NCBI GenBank assembly: GCA_009760855.2
Contig: WPIO01000005.1
Span: 13,010,001-13,074,000, forward strand
DNA length: 64,000 nucleotides
Origin: Cristatella mucedo
Taxonomy: Eukaryota > Bryozoa > Phylactolaemata > Cristatellidae
Direction of reading: 5' to 3'
Position numbers and translations under genes: made by a program. Of the stretch, positions 31,869 to 43,680 are shown piece after piece (position 1 is the stretch's first letter; the number at the start of each line of letters is the position of its first letter). Below the pieces are notes generated by a model that was not told where the DNA came from, did not search any database, and saw only the letters and a program-made list of their open reading frames with translations.

Positions 31869-32796
31869 TCATTCCGGATCGGCGGCAGTGGCGGCGACGT
31901 GGCGGTGACGCAGCCCGTCGCCCCACTCGGACGACACGAACTCGTCGTCCTCGACCTCTTTGATGAGCCGCTGCATCTCCGTCGGCCCGCGGCGGTCGCG
32001 CAGCAGGCCGACGAAGCACGTCAGCGCGACGACGAGCAGCGCTACGGCTGTGAGGCCGACGAACACGTAGTGGAGCACGCGGTGCGGCGGGTCGACGGCC
32101 CGCCGTCCAGTCACGCCGCCTCCGCCCGCCGCCTGCCAGTAGCGGTCGCACGTCAGCGGCGCGCAGACGGCGGCCACGACGGCCTCTGCAAACGCGCTCT
32201 CTGCGCGCACGTTGCGCCTCTCGCCGCCGCGCTCGTACATCGCCGGCACGCACGACTCGCCGCCGAGCAGGCCCTCGCAGCGCTCTCGAAGCGCCGCCAT
32301 GCGGCTCGGCTCGCACGGCGGCGGGGGCGCTGCTGCTGCCGCCGCGGGCGACTGGCGCTGGGCTTCGGCCGCGGCGGCGAACGCGTCGCAGCGCAGCACG
32401 TCGCAAAAGTCGGCCAGGCAGACCCTGTTCGGCTGGCCGAAGTCGAACTCGTCTCGGTGAGCGGCGGCCATGTGCTCGTCCGCAGCATCCTGGCTCAGTA
32501 GCGTCTTGCCGCAGACGCCGCACACCAGCTGCTGGCCGTCAGTGCCGAACGGGTGAATGGCGGTCTGCTCGGGCGCGTAGACGTCCCGCTGGCGGCTCAG
32601 CGGGCACGCCGGCGGCACGTCGAGCTTGCGCGCCGTGTAGAGCGGCTGCAGCTGAGTGCCGACGATGGAGCGAGCGAGGCGCGACAGTGCCCGCGAGCAG
32701 TCCGCCTGCGCTGCGGTCGGAGGCCAATTGGAGCTGCCTACGAGCAGCAGCAGCTGCGGCCAGAGCGCCGATGCTGCCGACAGCGCTTTCGAGCGG
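31869..32796 (-). CDS. Single-pass membrane protein with a C2H2-like motif, terminal exon
   Basis: The minus frame is open from an acceptor at 32797-32798 (ACCTTAG) to TGA at 31871-31869, about 308 residues. In order: a hydrophobic stretch near the start (ALWPQLLLLVGSSNW) that could end a signal peptide; a cysteine-containing region; a C2H2-like motif with CGVC, then H-x4-H in DEHMAAAHRDEFDF; an Ala/Pro-rich insert; a cysteine-rich region with NRVCLADFCDVLRCD; a transmembrane segment (YVFVGLTAVALLVVALTCFV); and a short acidic cytoplasmic tail. The order suggests a type I membrane protein with the zinc-finger-like part in the lumen or outside. No family name comes to mind. The first exon was not found; it may lie at 32.8-33.25 kb, where a CAG run encodes poly-Leu on this strand. 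The frame has no early ATG, so the exon is internal or terminal. It converges with the gene ending at 31629. Confidence 0.72.
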
Positions 32797-33169
32797 CTAA
32801 GGTGATGCCGCCGCCGTCGGCAAAAGCTGCAAAAGAGGCTGCCACGTTAAGCCCACCTCTATCGGGAGGAGGGGGGCAGCAGCAACTCGAAACTGGTGCC
32901 AGCTGGTGCACCGGACCGACGAAATGGTGGCCGCTTGGCTCCAGTGAAAGCCACGTGCCGGCGGCAGCAGCTGAAGCTGCTGCCGCTGGGCGGGATGAGA
33001 AAGTCGCCCTGACGAGCACACGCTCTTGACGTGCACGAATGTGACAGGCTACATGCGTGTGGGCTGCTAAATGATGCGCAGCAAAGGAGCAATCGCCAAA
33101 CGAGGGTCGGAGGCATTTGAGCTAGCTGGAGGGGGTAATAGTCTCCCGGTGTGCTGAAAGTGGCTGCTT

Positions 33170-33173
<4 letters not shown>

Positions 33174-33210
<37 letters not shown>

Positions 33211-33211
33211 T
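33174..33211 (+). repeat. (CAG)n, about 12 units
   Basis: A perfect AGC/CAG trinucleotide run. On the minus strand it encodes a leucine run that begins 11 codons into an open frame starting at 33242, upstream of the membrane-protein exon. Whether it is exonic is not clear. Confidence 0.85.
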
Positions 33212-33242
33212 GCACAGACTTCGGAAAGAGGTCTCCGGTCAT

Positions 33243-34190
33243 TCAGAGGATGCAGAGCCCCAAGTGAGCTGCAGATTGCATTCGTAAGAGAATAAAAGCT
33301 GCATTCACCGGTTGAACTGACCCGGCTAGAACAAAAGACCAGAATGCACCAGCCGGATGACCTTTGCCAAGCTGGACAGCCCTAGCAGGTCTACTATTGG
33401 CCCACCCTCGGAGTGGGGGAGGGATAGATGGGCATAGTCTTAGATCAATGATGGAGCAGAAATCATAAACGATGCTCATAAGCACACAGCAACCACACCC
33501 GACGCGTGGAGGTATCGGTATGCAGGGCTGAACATTAGTCACAATTCCAGCATAACGAATGTGAGTCACAATTCCAGAGTCCACAGTAAGTGGCTACTTG
33601 CACAACCAAGCTAATACCAAGTAGGATCGTGCAGCCGGTGCACTTCTCGTTCTGAAAAGGAGTGCCAGAACAAGTCTTTGATGCCTTAGCTACAGGAGGG
33701 CCAGTGTTGGCTGCTGACATTTTTGAATAACTAATAAATGCTCTCTGACTTAGATGTTTCTTATTGGCTTATTTACAACATTATCAGTCAGCACCAAACA
33801 GATCAGACAGCTTCCGAATGAATCGCGACGAGATAGTCGGTTCCACAGGATTCTTTTGTTTTTCAGCTGGCCTTTTATTTTAACCTGTCTTATTCTGCCT
33901 AGCATGTTAAATTCAGTAGCCAAGCAGCTACTGGCGATTCTGCTCACAGTTGGTGTATACTCCACAACTAGTCTTGCCTGACGTGAAAGTATCTATTGCC
34001 ACATTACACCATTTCTCACTGACCTGCACCATTTCGCACCGACCTGCACTAGTTCCCTCCAACCACGTAGCGCACCGACTTTTAGGTTCTGTCTCTCACT
34101 TGTAGGCCCTTTACGCTGTTGCTCCGGCCGACCAACCCTAAATACTTCCTGATTAGGCTTCCCATTGTATCACCCACTCCAGTGACTCGA
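33243..34190. other. No supported gene
   Basis: Two copies of TCACAATTCCAG 26 bp apart (33539 and 33565) form a short tandem repeat. Nothing else is recognisable except fragments resembling decayed LINE sequence near 34.0-34.2 kb. Confidence 0.4.
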
Positions 34191-34440
34191 GTCGTTTAGC
34201 TATGCCTCTAACCTCACATCCTTTAGAGACCGTACCTTTACTTTGAATAATGCTAAAGCGAAGAAAATCGATCTGTTCCACACAGCATTTGCTATACCCC
34301 TGTGTATTGTCCTTTGCATAAATGCTGACATTGTTCATGTTATCACCAATCAATTGACACGTTTCCTTTCTACCATAAGTAAAAGTAAAGTGCCTTTAAG
34401 GAGATCTAGTTATCTCAGCGTGCTTTACAAATGCTTTACT
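34190..34440 (+). mobile_element. LINE group D 3'-end fragment
   Basis: CCTCACATCCTTTAGAGACC near 34209, CACAGCATTTGCTATACCCC near 34280 and a decayed stem-loop (AAAGTGCCTTTAAGGAGATC ... CAGCGTGCTTTACAAATGC) match group D. Confidence 0.6.
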
Positions 34441-34572
34441 ACAGCTATTATGCAGGATCAAGACCTAGGACAGACGACATCAGCATTATATTAGTTATTC
34501 AGAGCAGCAGCAAATCTAGGCATCTCAGAAGGTGGACAGTAGGTATGCTGTAAAGGGTTAGTGATATTCTTA

Positions 34573-35153
34573 AGCCTGGTTTAGACGAGTCTTGCTTCCT
34601 ACCAACTCGGAGTCTTACTACGGCCTTCCGGTTTGTAGAAGGTTTAGACGGCAGTCTTGCTCCAAGTCAGGCTTCCTACTTGCTCTGCCCACATAGCAAT
34701 GGCATTTCTCTAAGGCCACGCTTTGCTAACGCAATTACCGGTAGAATGAAACCTGTCCACTATGGCCTTTATCGCTCACTGCCTAATGAAAGGCACACAA
34801 GAAGGAAATGGTGGGCTATAGCATCAGAAGCTGTCGAAAGATCGAGCAAAACAAGCAGAGATACTCGACCTAAGTCTGATTTCCTAAGTAGGTCGTTAAG
34901 CACCCCAGGAACGCATCGATGATTTCGCTGGTCAAGTCGTCAGCCATTCCTTGCTAAGCCATGCAGTAGTCACGGTCTGAATGGCATCTATGATTGGTCA
35001 CTTGCTCAGTCTTGGCTGAAAAAGAAGAACCGGGTTTAGCTGCTGAGTCTTTGCCAAGTCTTCGCCTAAGTCTGGACCACCCCCACAGTATTGTTGACGT
35101 ACACACCGAAGACTCGGAGTTGGTAGGAAGGAAAGACTCATCTAAACCAGGCT
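34573..35153. mobile_element. PIF/Harbinger-type MITE (581 bp) with long TIRs
   Basis: The ends are inverted repeats of about 45 bp. The left begins AGCCTGGTTTAGACGAGTCT and continues to CCAACTCGGAGTCTT. The right is its reverse complement with a few changes, ending TCATCTAAACCAGGCT. Both ends are flanked directly by TTA (34570-34572 and 35154-35156), the 3-bp target duplication typical of PIF/Harbinger. No transposase is present. Positions 34825-34890 match the antisense of LINE A (AGATCGAGCAAAACAAGCAG, also at 57.00 kb), so a piece of LINE lies inside. The family name rests on TIR and TSD form only. Confidence 0.8.
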
Positions 35154-36802
35154 TTAGAGTGGAGCGACAAACCTTGAGAGGAGGCCACTAGTGGCTGATT
35201 AGGAGGACATTGAGGTAAAGCAAGGAATGGAGGGGGAGCAGTCCAGTGGGGATGCTATCTTGGGGAAGGACTCTCTCTGATCTTACCCATTCTGCTGACA
35301 ATCTAGAAAAAAAACTATCTGCTAGATTGCCAAAAGGATGGCATGGTAAGGTGCTGACCAGGGAGCTTTAACGGAGATTGTTAAGAGACACGCCAGCATT
35401 TTTGGATTGTGTATTTGCAATTCTGCTAAATTTTATAGAAGCTAGATTTGGCTTTAGCTAGGGTGGATTGGTGCAACCTACAGTAGTCTTCATAAGCCAG
35501 TCGACGGACAGTCACTCCTGTATGTTTTCTTAAGCTAGGGCTTCCTAGCCCTAGTTAGTTTCAAGGCTGCAGTAAACCGTGGGCCATCCAGGCAGAGGCA
35601 TACCGTGTGCTCAGTCAGATGCAAATTCACTGAATGAGATCCGCATGCAATCTCATGTGCCAAATTAGGTCGCAGAAGAATATTTGATCGAGCGAGTGAC
35701 GTTTGTTGTGAATGCGGCCATGCACATCCGCGAAAAAAACGGATCAGCAATGCATGAAAACCGGCACGCTAGTGGTTAGAGTTGGATCGTCAAAATAAAT
35801 GCTTACACCTGTCAATACAATGTAGGGACGCTTTGTGCAACACAGTCAAAATAAGATCTGAAAGATCTTCAATAAAGCAAGAAGTAGGGTTAAGGAAGAA
35901 AGAGAAGTCTGGTAGTCGATTTCCGCTAGGTCTTGCTCACACCAAACAGGTCAAGAATCGTGTCAAATACTATTAGAGGTTCAATGCACACTATTTTGCA
36001 CATTCCATAGGTTCACTTTGAGTTGTTTCCCCAGTTAGAACAGGCCAGACAATGACTAAAACTCGAGTGACTCACATCACTTTTTGAGATGAAGCAAGCT
36101 GGGTGGCTCAAACCAAGGCAGGAAATAAGAGCAATGTGCTTCTTACCCCCTCCTTTGCTTCGACTAGGGTTCCTGCAGAAGACTCCCAATTCACAAACTC
36201 TGGCAGAAGCAGTGACTTTCACGAATGCATTTTAACGACAATAGTTAAAGGATATTAGATGCATGATCGAATCCAATAGTCGGGTTACTAAAGGCCAGTA
36301 AAGCTATAGCAGCAGCAGGCTTTGGCGCTTGAGTACAGACCGACGGGATGACTAGTCCAAGAGCACAGGCTGACCGGGTGGCCGGTGCAAGAGAGCATGC
36401 CAACAGGATGGCAGGTACAAGTGGCAAGCATTTAGATGTTCTTAAGCATGTGATCTCTTGGGCACTGTCGCAAAAACAAACTGGCATGCTTTGATTTTGG
36501 GTCATAACTGTATCAGTTTCAATATTTTCGATGTACATAAGAACTTTTTTTTACTAATTTCTTCTGTGTGCCAACTAATACCAAAAAGGCATACTATGGC
36601 CTCTAGCCGTAGTAGCAGACAACTGCTAATCGTCTAGCTATTCAATACACACCCAGGCTACACAAAGAATTTCACCACGATCTCCACTGGCGGCTAATAA
36701 ACACTCTTAAAGTGGCACCCTTCACGTGTGCGATGCAGATGAGGAAGTCAGGAACACGACAGAAACTGACTACAACTAGCAATGAGAAAATCTACGCTAA
36801 AA

Positions 36803-36938
36803 AAATATAATTCATTTATATAGCGCCCCAAGAGAACTTTATCTCTATTCAGGCGCTTCCCATATGCTATGGGCTAGAGCCCACGACCTTAGTCGGGGCG
36901 AGCACTTTAACCGCTGGACCAAACCAGCTTGGCAAGGG
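36803..36938 (-). mobile_element. tRNA-derived SINE, family 2
   Basis: The reverse complement has the head TTTGGTCCAGCGGTTAAAGT, box-B-like GGTCGTGGGCTCTAGCCCAT, stem-loop GAAGCGCCTGAATAGAGATA ... CTCTTGGGGCGCTA and the tail ATAAATGAATTATA. Confidence 0.8.
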
Positions 36939-39290
36939 TGTTGCATTACTTTACAGTGCGTTCAGTTACTAAATGAGTCGAGGCGTCCCATAAAGAATCG
37001 TCAACTTAAAAAAAAATTACTTACGTATCCATCACAGAAAGTGACCGATGGACTACCCCCATCGCCGTAATCAATTAGGGTATGACCCGACGTTTGCAGA
37101 ACAAGGACGACCCAAGCTACGCAGAGGACCACGACAAGCAATCGCGATCTACACCACAGCAGGGATTATTTGATCTAAATACACTCAAGAAGAACATACA
37201 AACATAAAAAATTCAGCAATACATGCTCGATAAACGACAACATGCCAAATGCAGCGATCAATTTGTGACTGGTTTGTCGCAGATCGCAGCCCAAAAAATG
37301 TTAGAACGCTCAAAAAGATCTGAGTAGAAACGCGATTAGTCATTGTATGCCATTTTAAGACACACTTGGGGCAGAAGTTGGGCACTGGGGTCGTCGTCTC
37401 TTTGCAATTATGCAACGGAACCGTCAAAACTATATAAACTAGCCTAAACTTCACAAAATATGTTCATATGTAGATGCTACATTAGGTCTACAGCTATTTA
37501 ACTTTTTCCCAATAACTCACAGGGCTGGTAGTACTATTCCGATTCAAAATGAAATCCAGTAAAGGCAAAATGACACAACTAACTGATGTTTCCGGGGAAA
37601 GTTATCGAAGTATTTGCAAACCGCCTGGTGGTAAAGCCATAACGTGACTCTGAATATCTGAAACGAGCCACGGGCATGCGACATTCGATACAATGCAACG
37701 AGGCGCGGCAAGCGCGTCTGAAGCAGCACGTCGACCCATGCAGTTCATCACGCCGAGTAGACAGGTATGTCAGCTAACCGAAATTCTTCACAAATGCCAC
37801 ACAAGTACAGGGAAACGCTTGATACTATGTCAAAGAGATATTTAAATCAGCTAACCACAATCACACATAATTTGGGGATGCCCGCAAGGCGCCGAAAAAG
37901 GAGTGTGGTTCAAAGACTTTTGCAAACCTGACGCACAACTAAAGCTTAAGGGGTAAAAAAGGAGAAGAAAAGCTATCCGCTTACACAAGCGTAACCATTG
38001 AAACGCTTTAGTTAGCACTGTCTTCAAAAAGATGCCCCAGGAATCGAGCAGTCGCGAAGACCAGAAACGCAGAGGGACCGCACGCTTATGAATTTCAATG
38101 GACTCGCTAACCACTCGCTCTTTTCCGCATCCGGTTTCTGGAATCCCGGGTTAAGTTGCCTCGACTAGTGTATTAGTGTTGCGGTCGCTGTCGAACACGT
38201 ACTATCATCCAAAAATGTTATTTACATATTGAAGCATAAGTTTATCCGCTGCTAGCTTCTCTGCTTACTCACGTCGACGCCCGACCTTACTTACTTAAGC
38301 CCAGGTAGCAGCCACAATTCAGCAACGCTTTGGCGTGAAACCGTTGGCTTCGACACCGACACGTCGCCCGTCAATACTTTCCCTTCGCTAGAATACTTTG
38401 CTCATTTTTAACGGAGACAGTCTAGCCGAACGCGAAACCGGTGAAGAGCTCGTGCGCATTTCGCGTCTCTCACCCGTGCATTCCGACAACAGGAATACGC
38501 GAAGGAATCAATCCGGCCTGCCGCGAGCTAAAAGCGCGACCGGCAGCCAGCGGATCTCTGCATTATGCAGCCATCTCACTCGGAAACCGTGCCGCAGCAT
38601 CCAGTGCTCCAAATCTGCAGCGGCTCCAAGCGTTTCAGCCCAAGCCGCAGCGCCCCCAACCGCATTGCAAAGGAATCAGATCGCGACTCGAGCGTTTCCC
38701 CACCGCTGCAAGGACATTGCCCGTTGACCTTTGCACAAGTCAGGGAAGCTTCCGCACCGGGTGAACCGGCGTCTGCCCGCACAGCCACTTGGTTGCGGCC
38801 GCACAGAGGCAAAAGCTAATGATCCGTACACCATAATCGCGAGAGCACCAATCGTTGAGGGAAAGCGAAGTAGCAGCTGGAGCGGGCAAGCGGCCGCGAA
38901 GTCGGTCATAACTCATTTACAGATGCTTAAGCACCGGGGGTCTCGGCCTTCTTGAAAACAGATTCGCCCGATTCGGACTCTCATCTTTTGCCCCGGATCG
39001 GAACTGAACCGGCGGCGGCGCGCTAACTCTGCCGTATCCGACCGTGATGTATGACCGATATTCATTTTTCGCGGCTCCTGAATTATAAGGCGGCTAAGAA
39101 TCAATCGCGCATTAATCTTTGGCCAAGGCAGCATAAACGCAGAAGCCGTGTAACGGTCAAAGTGTTTTTGCCCCAGCAGAGGCGTAGTGAGACCTTTCGG
39201 CGACCCGGGACAAAGCTACAAATGGCGCCCTTGTAAAAAAAAATGCTGCAAAATAGCTCCGCCGCAGAAGAAATGCAAAAAACATGCTAG
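36939..39290. other. No gene recognised; GC-rich island 38.4-39.2 kb
   Basis: Open frames on both strands at 38398-38955 come with high GC and CpG content; none carries a recognisable motif. The island could be a promoter region or an unrecognised element. The 36.9-38.3 kb part is AT-rich with no supported exon. Confidence 0.35.
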
Positions 39291-39299
39291 CAGGCATAT

Positions 39300-41200
39300 T
39301 GAGTCGATACATTTTTCTTAACTTTAGTAGAGGCACGAGTCATCTACCTTAGCTTTAACTTCGATGACATTTTCTGGCCTTGAACGTGGCAAACTAGTCT
39401 GGTACTGTTTAAAAGTCAATATTTTCCAGTGACTTTTCACTAGGCTCAACAAGGCCAAGTTGGGGGGGGGGTCGATATTACCAAATTGATTCTCTCAGAT
39501 GAGACAGAATTATCTTGCGCTTGCTAACCGAACGTTCACAACTGGCAACTGATACAGCTATGGTGAGAATAACTTGTAAGGAAACTCTCAAATTAGGAAA
39601 CACATCTTCTTCATAACTGACAAGGAAAGACATGAGTTTCAGTGATGTCTTTAGTGGCCGAGTCGTGACTCGTGGCAAGAGGAACTTTACAGTAACAAAC
39701 TTCGCTGTAAAGCTCTTTTCTTCTATCAACGTCTGAACAATAGAAGCTCCAAGATCTATTATAATATTATTAATAATAATGCACTTGATAAAGCGCCCTC
39801 AGAGAACTCAATCTCTTTCTAGGTGCTTCACATTTTCTGAAAAGGGTTCGCGAGGATTTAATGGTGAGTAATATCATGCTTGATAAACAAACAGCATGAA
39901 TAACATGGTTAGGGGTGACATGCACAGGGTCAGCATGCAAATGTGGTTAGTGGCAGCATGTACAGTGTCAGCACGCATAAGCACATGAATGACGAATCAC
40001 AGGGACCCACTAAATGCTGTCCTCAATAGGTGTGTTTTTAAGTTCTTTTTAAATGTGGTCGAGTCAGGGGAAATTGTGACGCAAGTCGGGAGTGAGTTCC
40101 AGGCTTTGGGAGCATACGAAATAAATGCATGGTCTCCAAAGGATTTGAGGTTTGTACAAGGTATTGGTAAACTGTTAGATTCCGAAAAGTGGGTGGTATG
40201 ATGCTTGACCTAGTGGGGGAGTAGATCTGAGAGCTAGGCTAGAGCCAAAGAATGACGGGACCTAAAAGTGAGCAACAAAACCTTGAAATAAATCCGTTGC
40301 TTGACTGGTAGCCAGTGCAGGTCGGCGAGAAGAGGTGTGACGTGGCAGCTGCGACGCTCACGACAGATAAACCTAGCTGCGGAGTTTTGCACTAGCTGCA
40401 ATCGCCTGACTGCACATGCCTGTAGGCTAGCAAGCAGTGAGTTACAGAAGTCAAGACGGGATATCAAAAATGCATGGATCAACTTAGACGTGGTATTCTT
40501 ATCTAATCAATCTAGACCTTGCTGGCAGAGTTTGGTATGGTCAAGCGTCATCAAAAGGTTCTCAACTTAAAAAAAAAATTGGCATCAAGATCTGCGAGCC
40601 TTAAGCAGCTATCTCTAATTTCTTGTCAGACATAGTTTATGCTGTCATTCATGATTCTTGAAATCTCCTCTTCAGTGAGACAGACATTTTGAGTGAGTTC
40701 TTCGGGCATCTATGCCCTTCGGCGGATTCTTTGTTCAACTACAACTCTTCACAATCAACATCTCCTTTTGGCATTTAGTAGTGACTCCTGGCACAGGTCT
40801 TCTCGAAGTCTTGAAAACTCAATCTCAAGAGAGTGGAGGTCACAAGAAGCATATTTAAAGTTCATCTTTGGACAAAGCAGTATTTTCTAAATGCGGTCAA
40901 TATTTCTTAAGGTTATGTATCGAAATAGCAACACAGCCAACAAGTTCAAGTTCAAAATACAATGTAGGAGACTACCAGCTTCACTGCTTGTTTCAAGTGT
41001 TCCAAATGTGTCCTCAGAGAGCTGCTCCAAAAGACCTACAATGCTGTTCAGTCCATCAGTGATAGCTTTCACAGCCTCCATTATTGCACTTGACCTTGCT
41101 GCAGAGTCACGTTTGACAGTGAGAGCTAAGACTCTCTTCAATTCTTATCTCCTCAGAGTTGATCTTGAAAAGAATAAGTAGGTGCTCTCTAGTGTTCTAT
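39300..41200 (-). pseudogene. hAT-family transposase pseudogene, interrupted by a LINE
   Basis: The C-terminal dimerisation region lies at 39729-39478: LVSYEEDVFPNLRVSLQVIL, then IAVSVASCERSVSKRKIILS, a strong match to the zinc-finger (TTF/ZMYM-like) hAT group. The upstream part at 41141-40600 contains VKRDSAARSSAIMEAVKAIT and LLEQLSEDTFGTLETSSEAG and further broken pieces (NFKYASCDLHSLEIEFSRLR near 40864-40805). A LINE A copy at 39.77-40.56 kb splits it, and further stops occur, so it is dead. Terminal repeats were not located. Confidence 0.75.
39765..40565 (-). mobile_element. LINE A copy 4 inside the hAT pseudogene
   Basis: Minus strand: the frame 40482-40234 encodes AFLISRLDFCNSLLASLQAC and HVTPLLADLHWLPVKQRIYF; then the 3' UTR, stem-loop (AAGCACCTAGAAAGAGATTG) and an ATTATTAATAATATTATAAT-type tail at 39765. 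It is 5'-truncated at about 40565, and hAT sequence flanks both sides. Confidence 0.82.
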
Positions 41201-41339
41201 AAAAGGTGAGGACAACGGAATCTTGACTTGCAGCATGAACTCAAGCCAGGTTCAAGCTGTGCTTATCACAGTTTATAAAATTGCCTTCTTATTTTTTAAC
41301 AGTATTCTCTTTTGTTCACCTGACAAGTGGCCAGAAGTG

Positions 41340-41960
41340 ACTGATGCGTTTTCGTAGAGCAGTCAGTTAAGTAAGCCTAGCTTGTGTGGTCTTATAGTGC
41401 GTCGGTGCTCAGCCACGGCACATTGGCTCGCCCTTGACGCGGCGCAGCAGGCCGGGCTCGTCCTTGAAGCGACGCAGCCCGGCCTGTGGCAGGCAGGCTG
41501 GGGCGAGCGGATAGGAAAAGGCAGCTGGAACTCCGACGGAGGGACTGGTGACTGGCCGCTTGGCTGTAGCGCTGCGAGCGCCAGCCGAATACAAGGTGTT
41601 TGAAGCCCGCTCGGTGTTTCCGTGTCGTCGCGTGTGTGCCGCCAGAGAGTCAAGCTACAGCTTGGTGTAAGTCTTTAAACACGGTTAACTAGCTCAGCCA
41701 GAACCAGTGAAGTCCAATAAGACAAGAATTTGCTCGAAATCAAAACTGGTATTCTCACATGAAAAATTAAAATAAGTTATGCTTTTGGCGTCCCCTTGGC
41801 CTTGGCGCCCGAGGACATCTGTCCCGCTGCCCACCTCGTCTCTTTGCCCCAGTAGTTGAGCGGCGTTAAGCTGCATACTCGGATCAGTGAGGGCTAATGG
41901 TGTTCAACAGCGGCCATGAGCACATCAAGGGATTGGTGACCTAGAGCTCAAATCAGCTCC
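41340..41960. other. No supported gene
   Basis: A GC-rich stretch at 41395-41600 has open frames on both strands (for example a 96-codon frame on minus) without recognisable motifs. Confidence 0.3.
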
Positions 41961-43680
41961 GATGCTCCACAGAGTCAGCATTGCTTAGGGTATACAACGA
42001 CCTGCTTAGGAATGCAGACATGGGTAGAGTGTCTCTGCTTGTTTTGCTCGTTCTTTCGGCAGCTTTTGATACTACCGATCACAAAGTTCTTCTAGAGCGC
42101 CTCTCATCTCGCCTGGGCATCACTGGCACTCCTACTGCCGACTATGGAACATCTTTTTCAGCGGTCCTGAGCTGCTACTTCTATGCTACTCACTACCTCA
42201 ACTGCTCTCCTGACACTGCTATGCTTCCCACTTTCTCTTTGTTGCGTGAGACGAAGTTTGTTGGGTACCGAATGCGTACCGAAAGCCGCTTAGGCTGTGA
42301 GTGCGCAATACAAAACTCTCCTGCGTAACACCCACGTGATCTTTATGACTCTGTGGAGTTACAGACGGAGATACATTACAGTACACTGCTCTACAATGGT
42401 TCAGGTCCTATCTCAGTGGCAGACTCCAGAGTATTGACGTGAATGGACAAAGATCATTCGAGGTACATCTGAAATATGGGGTAATGCAGGGATCCGTGCT
42501 AGGTCTGGTTCTTTTCACGGTTTATACTCTTCCTCTTGCTGATGTGATTGCCAAGCACAATCTAGGCTTTCACTTCTATGCGGATGACAATCAGTTGTAC
42601 CTTTGCTTTGATCCCTCCCAGCCTTCGAGCACCTCAAATTCTCTCAACTCACTTGCGGTATGTATTGATGACATCCACACATGGATAGCAGCCAACTTTC
42701 TAAAACTAAACGATCATAAAACTAACTTACTAGTTATGGGAAAACCCAGTGTAATTCAAAAATTGGAAAGGCTGACGCTCACAAATTGGCTCTGCCAGCA
42801 TATTTCCTGTTAAATCAGCTCGAAATCTAGGTGTCATGTTCCAAAGTGACCTCTCGTTAGAGGACCACATCAGCTCCACAGTCAAATCTGCCTACTTTCA
42901 GCTACATAACATTGCTAAAATTCGGGCTTGTTTAGATAAGGATACCACGTCAAAGTTGGTCCATGTATTCGTGACATCCCGTCTTGACTTCTATAACTCA
43001 CTGCTTGCTGGCCAACCGGCATGTGCAATCAGGCGACTACAGCTGGTGCAAAACTCTGCAGCTAGGCTTGTCTGTCGTGAAAGTCGCAGTTGCCACATCC
43101 CACCACTTCTCACCGACATGCACTAGCTACCAGTCAAGCAACGGATTGATTTAAAGGTTTCCTCGCTCACTTTTAGGTCACTTTATTCTTTGGCTCCAGC
43201 CTATCTCTCAGATCTACTCCTCCACCAGGCTAGGCATCGTACCACCCGCTTTTCGGAATCCAACAGTCTACCAATACCTCGTACAAACCTCAAATCCTTT
43301 GGAGACCATGCGTTTATTTAGTATGCTCCCAAAGCCTGGAACTCACTCCCGACTTGCGTCAGAACATTCCCTGACTTGAACACATTTAAAAAACTTAAAA
43401 CCACCTATTTAGGACAGCATTTAGTGGGTCCCTGTGATTCGTCCTTCATGTGCTTATGCGTGCTGACACTGTGCATGCTGCCACTAACCAGACTTGCATG
43501 CTGACCCTGTGCATGTCACCCATAGCCATGCTATTCATGTTGTTTGTTTATCAAGCATGATATTACTCACCATTCAATTGCATTTCCCTATGCAGCAAAT
43601 GTAAAGCGCCTAGAAAGAGATTGAGTTCTCTGAGGGCGCTTTATCAAGTGCATTATTGTTATTATTATTATCATTATAAA
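41960..43680 (+). mobile_element. LINE A copy 5, with a LINE B fragment inserted
   Basis: RT motif A (VLSAAFDTTDHKVLLERLSS) near 42055-42110 is followed at 42132-42387 by a LINE B 3' fragment; RT resumes with WFRSYLSGRLQ-like sequence and FYADDNQLYLCFDPSQPSST (42570-42630), where the usual T of YADDTQ is N. The thumb region, 3' UTR and stem-loop (AAAGCGCCTAGAAAGAGATT) lead to an ATT tail ending near 43680. Frameshifts near 42785 and 43120 inactivate it. Confidence 0.85.
42132..42387 (+). mobile_element. LINE B 3'-end fragment nested in LINE A
   Basis: CTACTGCCGACTATGG near 42137 through TGGAGTTACAGACGGAGATA near 42354 matches 3.43-3.66 kb. LINE A sequence is continuous across it (ATCACTGGCACT before, CTGCTCTACAATGGTTCAGG after). 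Confidence 0.85.

Noticed and set aside
31860-32501. 213-codon plus-strand ORF opposite the membrane-protein exon
   Set aside because: The minus frame has the cysteine motifs and the transmembrane helix; the plus frame is Arg/Ala/His-rich, as expected of the shadow of GC-rich coding DNA.
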